Positions 8,078-17,295 of a stretch of DNA of 64,000 nucleotides are shown here, piece after piece. The DNA comes from Pseudescherichia sp031987975 (GTDB lineage Bacteria; Pseudomonadota; Gammaproteobacteria; Enterobacterales; Enterobacteriaceae): assembly GCF_031987975.1 (NCBI RefSeq), contig NZ_DALZYX010000002.1, forward strand, positions 248,001 through 312,000. Direction: 5' to 3'. The notes under the pieces were generated by a model, which was given only the letters and a program-made list of their open reading frames with translations, searched no databases and was not told the origin of the DNA. How positions within the stretch are numbered: the first letter of the stretch is position 1; each line of letters opens with the position of its first letter. Made by a program: the position numbers and the translations under genes.

Positions 8078-8587
8078 ATGTCTTCGAGCAATAATCCGGT
8101 ACGTATCGCCATCGTGATGGGGTCCAAAAGCGACTGGGCAACCATGCAGTTTGCCGCTGAAGTCCTCGATATCCTGCACGTTCCCCACCATGTTGAAGTC
8201 GTTTCTGCCCACCGCACCCCGGATAAACTGTTTAGCTTTGCCGAAGGCGCAGAGCAGAATGGTTATCAGGTGATTATTGCCGGCGCGGGCGGCGCGGCGC
8301 ATCTGCCGGGCATGATCGCAGCCAAAACCCTGGTGCCGGTGCTCGGCGTACCGGTGCAAAGCGCGGCGCTGAGCGGCGTTGACAGCCTCTACTCCATCGT
8401 CCAGATGCCGCGCGGTATTCCGGTGGGAACGCTGGCGATTGGTAAAGCCGGGGCCGCCAACGCGGCGCTGCTGGCGGCGCAGATCCTTGCTACTCACGAC
8501 AGCGAATTGCATCAGCGTCTGGCGGAGTGGCGTAAAGCCCAGACCGATGAGGTGCTGGATAACCCAGATCCGCGAGGTGCGGCATGA
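8078..8587 (+). CDS. purE: N5-carboxyaminoimidazole ribonucleotide mutase
   Basis: PurE (class I) converts N5-CAIR to CAIR in de novo purine synthesis. The 169 residues from the ATG at 8078 equal E. coli PurE. SD CAGGAG lies 11 bases upstream; a longer in-frame reading to 8018 would run into the -10 region and is rejected. Signatures are VMGSKSDW, VSAHRTPD and the glycine-rich GAGGAAHLPGM. purK overlaps its last 4 bases (ATGA), so the pair is translationally coupled. Confidence 0.97.
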   Translation: MSSSNNPVRIAIVMGSKSDWATMQFAAEVLDILHVPHHVEVVSAHRTPDKLFSFAEGAEQNGYQVIIAGAGGAAHLPGMIAAKTLVPVLGVPVQSAALSGVDSLYSIVQMPRGIPVGTLAIGKAGAANAALLAAQILATHDSELHQRLAEWRKAQTDEVLDNPDPRGAA

Positions 8588-9651
8588 AACAGGTATGCGT
8601 TCTTGGCAACGGCCAGCTGGGTCGAATGCTGCGCCAGGCCGGTGAGCCGCTGGGCATTGCTGTCTGGCCAGTGGGGCTGGATGCCGAGCCGGAAGCCGTC
8701 CCCTTTGCACAGAGCGTGATCACCGCCGAGATTGAGCGCTGGCCGGAGACAGCCCTGACCCGCGAGCTGGCGCGCCATCCGGCGTTCGTTAACCGCGACG
8801 TTTTCCCCATTATTGCCGACCGTCTGACGCAGAAGCAGCTCTTCGACCGCCTCTCGCTGGCGACCGCCCCATGGCAGCTGCTGGTCAGCGCCGACGAGTG
8901 GCCTGCCGTGTTTGACTCGCTGGGTGAACTGGCGATCGTTAAGCGTCGCGTCGGCGGCTACGATGGCCGCGGCCAGTGGCGTTTGCGCGCCGGTGAGACC
9001 GATACGCTTCCCGCAGAGTGCTACGGCGAGTGCATTGTCGAGCAGGGCATTAACTTTAGCGGCGAAGTATCGCTGGTGGGCGCGCGCGGACACGACGGCA
9101 GCACGGTGTTCTATCCGCTAACCCATAACCTGCATCAGGACGGCATTCTGCGTACCAGCGTGGTTTTCCCGCAGGCTGATGCAGACCAGCAGGCGCAGGC
9201 TGAAGCGATGCTGGGCGCGATCATGAGCGAGCTGAACTACGTCGGCGTGATGGCGATGGAGTGTTTTGTGACCCCTGATGGACTGCTGATTAACGAGCTG
9301 GCTCCGCGGGTACACAATAGCGGCCACTGGACACAAAACGGCGCGTCGATCAGTCAGTTTGAGTTGCACCTGCGCGCCATTACCGGCCTGCCGCTGCCGC
9401 AGCCGGTGGTGAATGCCCCGTCAGTGATGATCAACCTGATTGGCAGCGATTTGAACTATGACTGGCTGAAGCTGCCGCTGGTCCATTTGCACTGGTACGA
9501 CAAAGAGGTGCGGGCTGGTCGCAAGGTGGGACATCTGAACCTCAACGACAGCGACGCCGACCGCCTGATCGCGACGCTGGAAGCGATCGTGCCGCTATTA
9601 CCGCCGGAGTATGCCAGCGGTATCGCATGGGCGCAGTCAAAGCTCAGCTAA
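8584..9651 (+). CDS. purK: N5-carboxyaminoimidazole ribonucleotide synthase
   Basis: PurK carboxylates AIR to N5-CAIR using ATP and bicarbonate, handing its product to PurE. It is an ATP-grasp enzyme of 355 residues, the E. coli length. The N-terminal GNGQLGRMLRQAG, the ATP-grasp segment KRRVGGYDGRGQW near residue 120, and the C-terminal NELAPRVHNSGHWT are in order. Its start overlaps the purE stop. A hairpin follows. Confidence 0.96.
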   Translation: MKQVCVLGNGQLGRMLRQAGEPLGIAVWPVGLDAEPEAVPFAQSVITAEIERWPETALTRELARHPAFVNRDVFPIIADRLTQKQLFDRLSLATAPWQLLVSADEWPAVFDSLGELAIVKRRVGGYDGRGQWRLRAGETDTLPAECYGECIVEQGINFSGEVSLVGARGHDGSTVFYPLTHNLHQDGILRTSVVFPQADADQQAQAEAMLGAIMSELNYVGVMAMECFVTPDGLLINELAPRVHNSGHWTQNGASISQFELHLRAITGLPLPQPVVNAPSVMINLIGSDLNYDWLKLPLVHLHWYDKEVRAGRKVGHLNLNDSDADRLIATLEAIVPLLPPEYASGIAWAQSKLS

Positions 9652-9678
9652 GCTGCTTGCGCAATTTTCGTCATATGG

Positions 9679-9705
9679 ACCGGGTAAGCGTCAGCGCTAC
9701 CCGGT
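9679..9705 (+). terminator. purEK terminator
   Basis: Stem ACCGGGTA / TACCCGGT with a smaller inner GCG/CGC pairing lies 27 bases after the purK stop and is followed by TT. Confidence 0.65.
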
Positions 9706-9815
9706 TTACAGCACAGCCCTTCGTATCATTTTTTTGCCCCCATCGCACAAATGAGCGCGTAAAATAGTGCGCTCTGACGTACAACGTCGCCCTTTGATGT
9801 ACAGAAGGATGTCTC

Positions 9816-10889
9816 ATGAACGAAGACATGGATTATTGTGCGATCCTCACCGCTGATACCCCCCTGCTGGACGTGCGCGCCCCGGTTGAATTTGCCCAGG
9901 GCGCAATGCCATCGGCGCTCAACCTCCCGTTGATGAACAACGAAGAGCGCGCGGCGGTCGGCACCTGTTATAAACGCCATGGCCCTGAGGCCGCGTTAAA
10001 GCTCGGACACCAGCTGGTGTCTGGCGTCACGCGCGAGCAGCGCATTCAATCATGGCGCAATGCCTGCCTGCGTCATCCCAACGGCTATCTATGCTGCGCT
10101 CGTGGCGGTCAGCGTTCCCATATCACGCAGCAGTGGCTACGCGAAACGGGTATTGATTATCCGTTAATTCCCGGCGGCTATAAGGCGCTGCGCCAGGCAG
10201 CAACCATCGCGACGGAGCAGCGCGTCCAGCGCCCTCTGATCCTGGTTGGCGGCTGCACCGGCAGCGGTAAAACCGATCTGGTTCGCCAGCATCCTGACGG
10301 TATCGATCTGGAAGGCCTGGCTCACCATCGCGGATCGTCATTTGGCCGCACGCTAAAGGCACAGCTTTCGCAGGCGAGCTTTGAAAATGCGCTGGCGGTA
10401 AAACTGCTTAAACACGACGCGGCGCGCCTGGTGCTGGAAGATGAAGGGCGGACGATTGGCGGCAACCATCTGCCGGGGTGTCTGTACTCTCGCATGGCAC
10501 AGTCGCCTATCGCGGTGGTGGACGATCCGTTCGATCTGCGCGTGACGCGTCTGCACCACGACTACTTTGTGCGTATGCAGCGCGATTTTACCGCTGCACA
10601 TGGCGAGGAAGCGGGCTGGCAGACATATGCTGAATACCTGCATCGTGGGCTGTTCGCCATTCGTCGCCGTCTGGGATTGCAGCGTTTTGCCGAACTCAGC
10701 GCACACCTGGATACTGCCCTGGCGATCCAACAGCAGCGCGGCGATACCCGCGGTCATGATGCCTGGCTGGTGCCGTTACTGAAGGAGTATTACGATCCGA
10801 TGTACCACTACCAGTTGAAAAAGAGAGCCGCGAAGATTGTCTTTCGCGGCTCATGGCAGGAGGTCAACGGCTGGTTGCTAAACGGTTAG
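9816..10889 (+). CDS. selU: tRNA 2-selenouridine synthase
   Basis: SelU (YbbB) replaces sulfur with selenium in 5-substituted 2-thiouridine at wobble position 34 of tRNA-Lys, -Glu and -Gln, through a geranylated intermediate. An N-terminal rhodanese domain carries the active-site loop CCARGGQRS (Cys about 94). It is followed by a P-loop domain with GGCTGSGKT near residue 145. It is 357 residues against 364 in E. coli, with a small deletion around residue 215. SD AGAAGGA supports the start. Its stop codon abuts the convergent stop of sfbC with no gap. A 10-bp hairpin (10825-10852) lies inside its 3' coding end. Confidence 0.93.
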   Translation: MNEDMDYCAILTADTPLLDVRAPVEFAQGAMPSALNLPLMNNEERAAVGTCYKRHGPEAALKLGHQLVSGVTREQRIQSWRNACLRHPNGYLCCARGGQRSHITQQWLRETGIDYPLIPGGYKALRQAATIATEQRVQRPLILVGGCTGSGKTDLVRQHPDGIDLEGLAHHRGSSFGRTLKAQLSQASFENALAVKLLKHDAARLVLEDEGRTIGGNHLPGCLYSRMAQSPIAVVDDPFDLRVTRLHHDYFVRMQRDFTAAHGEEAGWQTYAEYLHRGLFAIRRRLGLQRFAELSAHLDTALAIQQQRGDTRGHDAWLVPLLKEYYDPMYHYQLKKRAAKIVFRGSWQEVNGWLLNG

Positions 10890-11549
10890 TTAGCGGCGAT
10901 CGCGCTTGTCGGCGCGCTTCGCCAGCCAGTCCCCCAGCATCTGTACCACCTGCACCAGAATAATCAGCGCCACCACGGTGACGACCATCACCTGCGTCTC
11001 ATAGCGGTAGTAACCGTAGCGGATCGCCAGATCCCCTACCCCGCCGCCGCCGACAATCCCCGCCATCGCTGAATAACCGATCAGGCTCACGAGGGTGATG
11101 GTCAGACCGCGTAGCAGGCCCGCGCTGGCTTCCGGCAGCAGCACGGTGCAGATGATACGCAGCGGGCTGGCACCAAAGGCTTCGGCGGCCTCGATGATCC
11201 CCTTATCTACCTCGCGTAGGGCGCTGTCCACCAGCCGGGCATAGAAGGCGATAGCGGCAACCGAGAGCGGTACCGAGGCGGCGATTGGCCCGATAGTGTT
11301 GCCGAGCAGGAACTGCGTCAGCGGCAGAAGCAGCACCAGCAGGATCACAAAGGGGACCGAGCGGATAATATTTACCAGCACGGAACTGATGAGATACACC
11401 GCGCGGTTCTGCCAGAAGAGATGCCGATCGGTAACGAAGATTAGAAAGCCGAGCGGCAGGCCGCCAACGATAGCCAGCACCGTAGAGATGCTCAGCATCT
11501 GGAAGGTTTCGCCAAAGGCCAGGCTCAGATCGGCCAGTAAATCATCCAC
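10890..11549 (-). CDS. sfbC: MetI-type ABC importer permease
   Basis: Inner-membrane permease of a methionine-uptake-type importer, 219 residues with about five membrane spans. The EAA loop is EAAEAFGASPLRI near residue 142. It overlaps the start region of the upstream ATPase gene by 8 bases, and the three genes form one operon (binding protein, ATPase, permease). Location next to selU matches Salmonella sfbABC rather than the metNIQ locus of E. coli, so sfbC is the better name. The substrate is not proven; the family imports methionine and relatives, while the Salmonella name refers to proposed iron binding. Confidence 0.85.
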   Translation of the reverse strand: MDDLLADLSLAFGETFQMLSISTVLAIVGGLPLGFLIFVTDRHLFWQNRAVYLISSVLVNIIRSVPFVILLVLLLPLTQFLLGNTIGPIAASVPLSVAAIAFYARLVDSALREVDKGIIEAAEAFGASPLRIICTVLLPEASAGLLRGLTITLVSLIGYSAMAGIVGGGGVGDLAIRYGYYRYETQVMVVTVVALIILVQVVQMLGDWLAKRADKRDRR

Positions 11550-12558
11550 GAAGCACCTCCACCTGGGCTGTACGCTGACGGATGTGATCGACGGCGGCCT
11601 CGACCGCTGCCGGATTATCGGCGGCGGTTAAGCGCACCACCAGGATCCCTAGCGCTCGCTCGCCGAGATACTCAATTTTGCCGTGCAGAATATTGACCGC
11701 CACGCCAAACATCACCGCGACCTCAGAGAGCACCGGCTGCTCGGCTGAATCGCCGATAAACAGGATCTTCACCAGCCGCCCCGGCAGATCCTGCTGGAGC
11801 CGCTCCGGCAGGGTCAGGTTCAGGGTATGCGAGACCAGCTGCTGGGTAAACGGGTGCTGCGGGTGGGCAAAGATATCAAACACCTCGCCCAGTTCAACGA
11901 CCTTGCCTGCGGACATCACCGCCACCCGATCGCAGATCGACTTGATCACGTTCATCTCATGGGTGATCAGCACGATGGTGATCCCCAGCCGAGCATTGAT
12001 CTCTTTCAATAGGGCAAGGATCGTTGCGGAGGTCTCCAGATCCAGCGCCGAGGTCGGCTCGTCGCAGAGCAGCACGTCAGGATGGTTAGCAATCGCACGG
12101 GCGATCCCCACCCGCTGCTTCTGCCCGCCGCTCAGCTGTGCAGGGAAACGGCCTGCTTTGTCCGTAAGACCAACCAGCTCAAGGATCTCTTTAACCCGGG
12201 GCGCGATTTCGTTGCTGGCCCAGCCCGCAGCCTTCAGGCTAAAGGCGACGTTCTGCGCCACGGTACGGGTGTGCATCAGGTTAAAGTGCTGGAAGATCAT
12301 GCCGATGCGCTGACGTGCTTTGCGCAGGGTGACCCCTTCCAGCGCGGAGATCGCCACGCCGTTGATCTTCACCTCACCCTCGCTCGGGCGCTGGAGGGCG
12401 TTGAGGGTGCGCAGCAGGGTACTTTTCCCCGCGCCACTGGTGCCAACGATGCCAAAAATCTCCCCTGCCGTAATATGCAGGCTGACATCGTCCACCGCCC
12501 GTGTCGTGGGTCCCTTGCCTGCGGGAAAATCTACGCAGACGTTAGTTATCTCAATCAT
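11542..12558 (-). CDS. sfbB: MetN-type ABC importer ATPase
   Basis: ATP-binding subunit of the importer, 338 residues from the ATG at 12558. Walker A GTSGAGKST is near residue 40, the signature LSGGQKQR near 140, and Walker B LLCDEPTSALD near 160. The C-terminal 90 residues form the NIL/ACT-like domain used by MetN for substrate feedback inhibition, so similar regulation is plausible. It overlaps the binding-protein gene by 8 bases upstream and the permease gene by 8 bases downstream. Confidence 0.87.
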   Translation of the reverse strand: MIEITNVCVDFPAGKGPTTRAVDDVSLHITAGEIFGIVGTSGAGKSTLLRTLNALQRPSEGEVKINGVAISALEGVTLRKARQRIGMIFQHFNLMHTRTVAQNVAFSLKAAGWASNEIAPRVKEILELVGLTDKAGRFPAQLSGGQKQRVGIARAIANHPDVLLCDEPTSALDLETSATILALLKEINARLGITIVLITHEMNVIKSICDRVAVMSAGKVVELGEVFDIFAHPQHPFTQQLVSHTLNLTLPERLQQDLPGRLVKILFIGDSAEQPVLSEVAVMFGVAVNILHGKIEYLGERALGILVVRLTAADNPAAVEAAVDHIRQRTAQVEVLRG

Positions 12559-13372
12559 GCATCCACTCTGGTTTCTGGAACGCGTTGAAGATGTTCTGCG
12601 GATCGTCAATCACCGCCCGGTAGGCCGGAGACTGCACCGCAGCCACAATGTCTTTGGCGAAGGGCTTATCGGCATCTTCAGTGCGCACCGCGATGACGTT
12701 TTTCAGGTTCTCATCCAGCTGCTCCTGCTTAAGCGCGGAGGAGAGCTTGAGGCCAGCGGCAATGGCAAAGTTGCCGTTTACCAGCGCGGCGCTGGCGCTA
12801 TCCAGCGTACGCGGTAGCTGCGCCGCTTCCAGCGGTTTAAACACCAGTCCTTTCGGGTTGGTGGCGATATCGCGCTCGGAGGCTTTGGTCGGATCGATAT
12901 TCTCTTTGATGGTGATCAGCTGCATGGCCTGGAGAAAACGCAGGCCGCGCGCCAGGTTAGTGGGATCGTTGGACAGGGTGACGATATCGCCCTTCTTCAG
13001 CTGATCGACGCTGGTAACTTTGTGGGAGTAGAGACCCATGCCCGCCGTCGGGACGACGATAAGCTTAGTAAGCTTCAGCCCCTTATCAGCAGCGAACTTC
13101 TCTAAGTAGAGCGAGTGCTGAAACAGGTTGGCGTCGATGCTGCCGTTAGAGAGCGCCATGTTCGGCTGCACGTAGTCGCTAAACTCACGCACCACCACTT
13201 TATAGCCCTTCTCTTTCAGCGAAGGCGCAATAGCCTGCTTTACCATATCGCCGTAGGGACCCGGCGCAACGCCGAAGGTAATGGTTTGCGGATCGCTGGC
13301 GTGGGCAAACGGCAGGCCACAGGCCAGAAGTAGTGCAGCAACGCTGGCACGAAAGCTGAGACGACGTCCCAT
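12551..13372 (-). CDS. sfbA: NlpA/MetQ-family substrate-binding protein
   Basis: Solute-binding component of the importer, 273 residues. The ATG at 13372 is preferred, with GGGAGA just upstream; a TTG four codons earlier would overlap that SD. The signal region contains LLLAC (Cys18), usable as a lipobox, and also a possible signal peptidase I site at AHA-S, so lipidation is likely but not certain. NlpA-family signatures follow: GVAPGPYGDM, DANLFQH, and NDPTNLARGLRFLQ. It is the first gene of the sfbABC operon. Confidence 0.86.
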   Translation of the reverse strand: MGRRLSFRASVAALLLACGLPFAHASDPQTITFGVAPGPYGDMVKQAIAPSLKEKGYKVVVREFSDYVQPNMALSNGSIDANLFQHSLYLEKFAADKGLKLTKLIVVPTAGMGLYSHKVTSVDQLKKGDIVTLSNDPTNLARGLRFLQAMQLITIKENIDPTKASERDIATNPKGLVFKPLEAAQLPRTLDSASAALVNGNFAIAAGLKLSSALKQEQLDENLKNVIAVRTEDADKPFAKDIVAAVQSPAYRAVIDDPQNIFNAFQKPEWMHD

Positions 13373-13519
13373 AGATTCTCCCAAAGTGTATTGTGTTTGC
13401 TGTATGACGCGCAGGACTAAGCGGCGCGCTTTTTTGACAATTTATGCATAACGCAGAGCGTTAAGATGGCATAAACCCGACGCGGCGGTAATTGAAAATA
13501 TTTCATATAGATAGTGATG

Positions 13520-13546
13520 CCCCGGCAGACGGATGCGCTGCCGGGG
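13520..13546 (-). terminator. Terminator of the porin gene
   Basis: A perfect 9-bp GC-rich stem (CCCCGGCAG / CTGCCGGGG) with a 9-base loop lies 10 bases beyond the porin stop on the reverse strand, followed by an AT-rich stretch. Confidence 0.6.
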
Positions 13547-13556
13547 ATCGGTCGGA

Positions 13557-14699
13557 TTAGAAATCGTAGCGCAGACGCACCAGATTCATATCGCCCAGAT
13601 TATCCGTGCTGGACGTGAAGACATGCTCATAATCAACGCGGAAACCATAATCGAGCTGGAAGGTCACCCCAACTCCATTGTCGGTGCGCTGGTAGCTGCG
13701 GCCGTTCAGATACTCAATACGATCGCCCATTACGTAGGGCTGCACGGATTTAAGTGCGTACTGACCTACCGGAATTTTATAGCCCGCATAGTACTCAATC
13801 CCCCACGCATCGCCGGCGAAGTAGTGGTCGATGGAGACCTTTTTAGTGGTCATAAAGTTCTGATACCAGCCGCCACCGACGGAGATTGTCCACTGGTCTG
13901 GAGACCAGCTTAGCGCCGTACCGAGAATGTTTTGATCCCAGGTTTTGCTGTCGTTACTGTGCGGGTTGTAGATTTTCGCCCGGGTGTAGTTCCACGCCGT
14001 GCCCCAGGTGAGATCGGAGGTCAGACGGTAGTCGAGTCCCAGCGAGCCGCCGCCGGTACGCTCATAGCGCAGGCCGTTCATCGGGTTATAGTTGTCGTTA
14101 AACAGGTAAGAGGCATAGATATCAGCATCCCCGACGGTCTTCTTATACTTCAGCATTTTGCGTGAACGGTAGGAGCCGTCGTAATCGCCGTTAATACCGT
14201 TGCCCGGTGCCTGGCCGATCATATCGTAATCCCAGATATCGGTTTTGGCCCCGATCACGTCGTAGTAGACGCTGTTTTGCTGGCCAAAGGTCAGCACGCC
14301 CCAGGTTTTACTTTTGAAGCCGGTATAGAGCATTCGGCGGCTGGTGTCATTCGCGCCTTTGGCGTAGTGATTATCCCAGTCAAAAACTGCCGGAATATTG
14401 ACGCCAACTTCATAGTAGTTGGTCCAGTTGATGTCATCAAACAGGTAGTAATCGGCCGCGAAACGGAAACGCGTGCCGCCGTCAAAACCGTTGCGTTTGT
14501 ATGAGCCTTTATCACCATCGCCGGTCATATTGTTGAACTGCGGACGAATACTGCCGCCGACTGCAAAGTTGAGGCGGCTTAGTGCATCGCCTGCGGCCGG
14601 ATCCTGCTTTAAGAGCGTAATTTCCGCGTGAGTAGTAAAAGATGTCACTGCCACTGCTGCGCCGATCGTCATCGCCAGCGCTGTTATTTTTATTGCCAT
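13557..14699 (-). CDS. Outer-membrane beta-barrel porin
   Basis: A 380-residue outer-membrane protein. The signal peptide ends near THA-E (residue 25). The mature part consists of alternating amphipathic strands rich in Tyr, Trp and Gly, with acidic loops, and ends in RLRYDF. A terminal Phe is required for Bam-mediated barrel insertion. A Gram-negative diffusion porin fold is likely, but I cannot assign a named family member or substrate. It lies between sfbABC and ybbP on the same strand and has its own start region and terminator. Supplying substrate to sfbABC is possible but unproven. Confidence 0.75.
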   Translation of the reverse strand: MAIKITALAMTIGAAVAVTSFTTHAEITLLKQDPAAGDALSRLNFAVGGSIRPQFNNMTGDGDKGSYKRNGFDGGTRFRFAADYYLFDDINWTNYYEVGVNIPAVFDWDNHYAKGANDTSRRMLYTGFKSKTWGVLTFGQQNSVYYDVIGAKTDIWDYDMIGQAPGNGINGDYDGSYRSRKMLKYKKTVGDADIYASYLFNDNYNPMNGLRYERTGGGSLGLDYRLTSDLTWGTAWNYTRAKIYNPHSNDSKTWDQNILGTALSWSPDQWTISVGGGWYQNFMTTKKVSIDHYFAGDAWGIEYYAGYKIPVGQYALKSVQPYVMGDRIEYLNGRSYQRTDNGVGVTFQLDYGFRVDYEHVFTSSTDNLGDMNLVRLRYDF

Positions 14700-14840
14700 G
14701 GAGCCATTTCCTTGATGAATAGACAGCTAACTATTTAGCGCGCAAATAATATCTTTTATTAATATGGCCGTGGTGGCACTTTTTTACTATTTTGTGCTGC
14801 TAAAGCATGGACTTGCTGAATAATCATCGAGGGGAAAAGT

Positions 14841-14868
14841 TGCGCACCGGGACAATCCCCGGCGCGCA
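14841..14868 (-). terminator. ybbAP terminator
   Basis: A GC-rich inverted repeat (TGCGC-CCGGG / CCCGG-GCGCA) lies just past the ybbP stop on the reverse strand and is followed by AACTTTT. Confidence 0.65.
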
Positions 14869-14880
14869 TGAGAGGTGAGA

Positions 14881-17295
14881 TTAACCTGCGAACTGGCGGA
14901 ACAGCGCTTTGCCCTTCAGTAACCGGGTACCCAGCCAGCCGCCGCAGATGGAGAGCAGCAGCGCCCCGCAGAGCGGTAGGATGATCCACAGCCGCCAGTC
15001 AGGCTGCCACGGAAAATCAAACACCCGGGTCTGGAGCACCGCCAGCGCCGTCTCTGCGCCGATGGCCGCTACCAGCCCGGCGACAAAGCCCAGCAGCGCG
15101 AACTCACACCACAACGTCGTGCGCAGCAGGCGCTTGCCGGCTCCCAGCGTGCGGTAGACCACCAGCTCCTGATGACGCTGGCGCATGCCGACCTGCACCT
15201 GAGCCAGCAGCAGCAGGATGCCACAGAGGGTGACCAGCACCACCATCACCTCCAGCGCCCGGCTCACCTGCCCTAATACCTGGCCGACCTGCTTGAGGAT
15301 CGCCCCGATATCCAGCAGGCTGACGGTTGGAAACTCCCGGTTAAGCTGGGTCAGCATGCCGTTGCCATTCTCCCAGCGGAAGCTGGTCAGCCAGCTTTGA
15401 GGCTGGTTATCCAGCGCTCCGGTCGGGAAGATAAAGAAGAAGTTTGGCCGCAGGCTCTCCCAGTCCACCTTACGCAGGCTGGTCACTTTGGCGGTGAAGT
15501 CCTGGGTATCCCCCATAAAGGTCACGCTGTCCCCCAGGCGAATATTGAGCCGCTCCGCCAGCCCCTCCTCCATGGAGACTTCCCCCGCCTTTGGTGGCCA
15601 GCTGCCCGCGGTGAGCGGGTTGTGATCCGGTTGGTTCGCTTGCCAGGTGAGGTTCAGCTCCCGGTTCAACGCTTCGTCTCTATTCCCTTCGGTAGTCTGG
15701 CCGTTGATCTGCGTCAGGCGCGCCCGCACGATGGGATAGAACGATTCAGGAACGATCTGGTGCTCGGCAAGAAACGTCTTCAGCGGCGTCACCTGCTCGG
15801 GGGCAATGTTGATCAGGAAGTAGTTAGGACTTTCTGGCGGAAGCTGCTGCTGCCAGCGATCGAGCAGATCGCCGCGCAGCACCAGCAGCATCGCCAGCAG
15901 CATGAACGACAGAGAGAACGCCGAGAGCTGGCTCAGGGTTGACCAGGGCTGGCGCAGCAACCGATTTACCGCCAGCCGCATCGCCAGCGACTTCAGGGTC
16001 AGCCGCTTAAGGACGTTGAGCAGCATCCAGCCGAGCAGCCCGCAGAGCAGCGCCAGCACCACCGCACCCGCCAACACCGCCCACAGCAGCATGCTGCCGC
16101 CCATCAGCCAGGCCAGCAGCGCCACCGCAACGGCGGCGACAATCGGCAGGTAGAGCTTAAGCGGCCAGACGTTCGCCACCGCATCGCGGCGCAGGACGCG
16201 GATCGGCGCGGTCGCCAGCAGCAGACGATACGGCCGCAGCCCCACCAGCAGGGAGATCACCAGCATCGCCCCGGTGGCCCACAGCCACGGCCAGAGGCTG
16301 GCAGGTGGCAGCGCAGCGGGCAGCACCGGCTTGAGCAGGATCATCAGCACCTGCTCAAACAGCAGGCCGATAGCGCCCCCGGTGACGGTGGCGAGGGCCA
16401 GCACCAGCAGCCACTGGCCGACAATCAGCTTTTGCAGCTGGGCGCGCCCTGCCCCCAGCGTTTTCAGAATGGCGACCAGATCGTAGCGGCTGCGGCAGTA
16501 GTGGTTCATCGCCACCGCTACGGCGGCGATCGCCAGCAGCAGGGTCAGCAGGGCCGACAGCAGCAAGAACTGCTGGGAGCGCTCAAGGGATTTGCCCAGC
16601 GCCCCTTCGTCCTGCTCGAGGCCATACCAGCGCTGCTCCGGCTTAAGCTGCGGCAGGAGCCACTTCTCATACTCTTCGAGCTGCTGCGGCGTGCCGCCGA
16701 ACTTAATGCGCCACATAATCCGGCTGCCGGGCTGTACCGCGTCGGTCGCCTCTACGTCGGCAATGTTCATCATCAGGCGCGGAGCCATCTGGAAGGGGTT
16801 AAATCCGGCGTCCGGCTCCTGCACCACCTCCCCGGCAATGCGCAGCCGGGCGTCACCGACGTCGATATAGTCGCCAGGTTTCAGCTCCAGCAGCGCCATC
16901 AGGCGCGGGGCAAGCAGCACCGTCCCCGCCTGCGGCTTAAGGCCCGGTGGATTGGTTTGCAGCTCGCCATACATGGGATAGACAGCGTCCACGGCCTTGA
17001 CGTTAGCCAGCTGCGGTGTATCCCCGGCAAAGGTCATGGTGGAGAAGGTGAGCTGCTCGCCTACCTTCAGTCCTCTTTTACGCGCCTCCTCCAGCCACGC
17101 CGGGGGGATCTCGCGGGAGCTGCGCAGCGCCCGGTCGCCCGCCATAAAGTCGCGGCTCTGCTGGCTGAGTCCCTTCTCCATGCGATCGCTGATGTTGCCC
17201 AGCGCCAGCACGCAGGCCACGGCCAGGCTGAGGGCCAGCCAGACGATCAGCAGCGACGGCGAACGCCATTCGCGCCAGAACCAGCGGGCAATCAT
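14881..17295 (-). CDS. ybbP: ABC transporter permease YbbP
   Basis: A large inner-membrane permease of 804 residues, the E. coli length. An N-terminal membrane segment precedes an extracytoplasmic domain, with clusters of membrane helices around residues 245-340, 380-480 and 675-795. This is the duplicated FtsX/MacB permease layout. YbbP works with ATPase YbbA, whose stop overlaps its start by 4 bases. The pair resembles lipoprotein- or lysophospholipid-handling exporters, and the adjacent lysophospholipase gene tesA fits that idea. The substrate is not established from sequence. Confidence 0.92.
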   Translation of the reverse strand: MIARWFWREWRSPSLLIVWLALSLAVACVLALGNISDRMEKGLSQQSRDFMAGDRALRSSREIPPAWLEEARKRGLKVGEQLTFSTMTFAGDTPQLANVKAVDAVYPMYGELQTNPPGLKPQAGTVLLAPRLMALLELKPGDYIDVGDARLRIAGEVVQEPDAGFNPFQMAPRLMMNIADVEATDAVQPGSRIMWRIKFGGTPQQLEEYEKWLLPQLKPEQRWYGLEQDEGALGKSLERSQQFLLLSALLTLLLAIAAVAVAMNHYCRSRYDLVAILKTLGAGRAQLQKLIVGQWLLVLALATVTGGAIGLLFEQVLMILLKPVLPAALPPASLWPWLWATGAMLVISLLVGLRPYRLLLATAPIRVLRRDAVANVWPLKLYLPIVAAVAVALLAWLMGGSMLLWAVLAGAVVLALLCGLLGWMLLNVLKRLTLKSLAMRLAVNRLLRQPWSTLSQLSAFSLSFMLLAMLLVLRGDLLDRWQQQLPPESPNYFLINIAPEQVTPLKTFLAEHQIVPESFYPIVRARLTQINGQTTEGNRDEALNRELNLTWQANQPDHNPLTAGSWPPKAGEVSMEEGLAERLNIRLGDSVTFMGDTQDFTAKVTSLRKVDWESLRPNFFFIFPTGALDNQPQSWLTSFRWENGNGMLTQLNREFPTVSLLDIGAILKQVGQVLGQVSRALEVMVVLVTLCGILLLLAQVQVGMRQRHQELVVYRTLGAGKRLLRTTLWCEFALLGFVAGLVAAIGAETALAVLQTRVFDFPWQPDWRLWIILPLCGALLLSICGGWLGTRLLKGKALFRQFAG

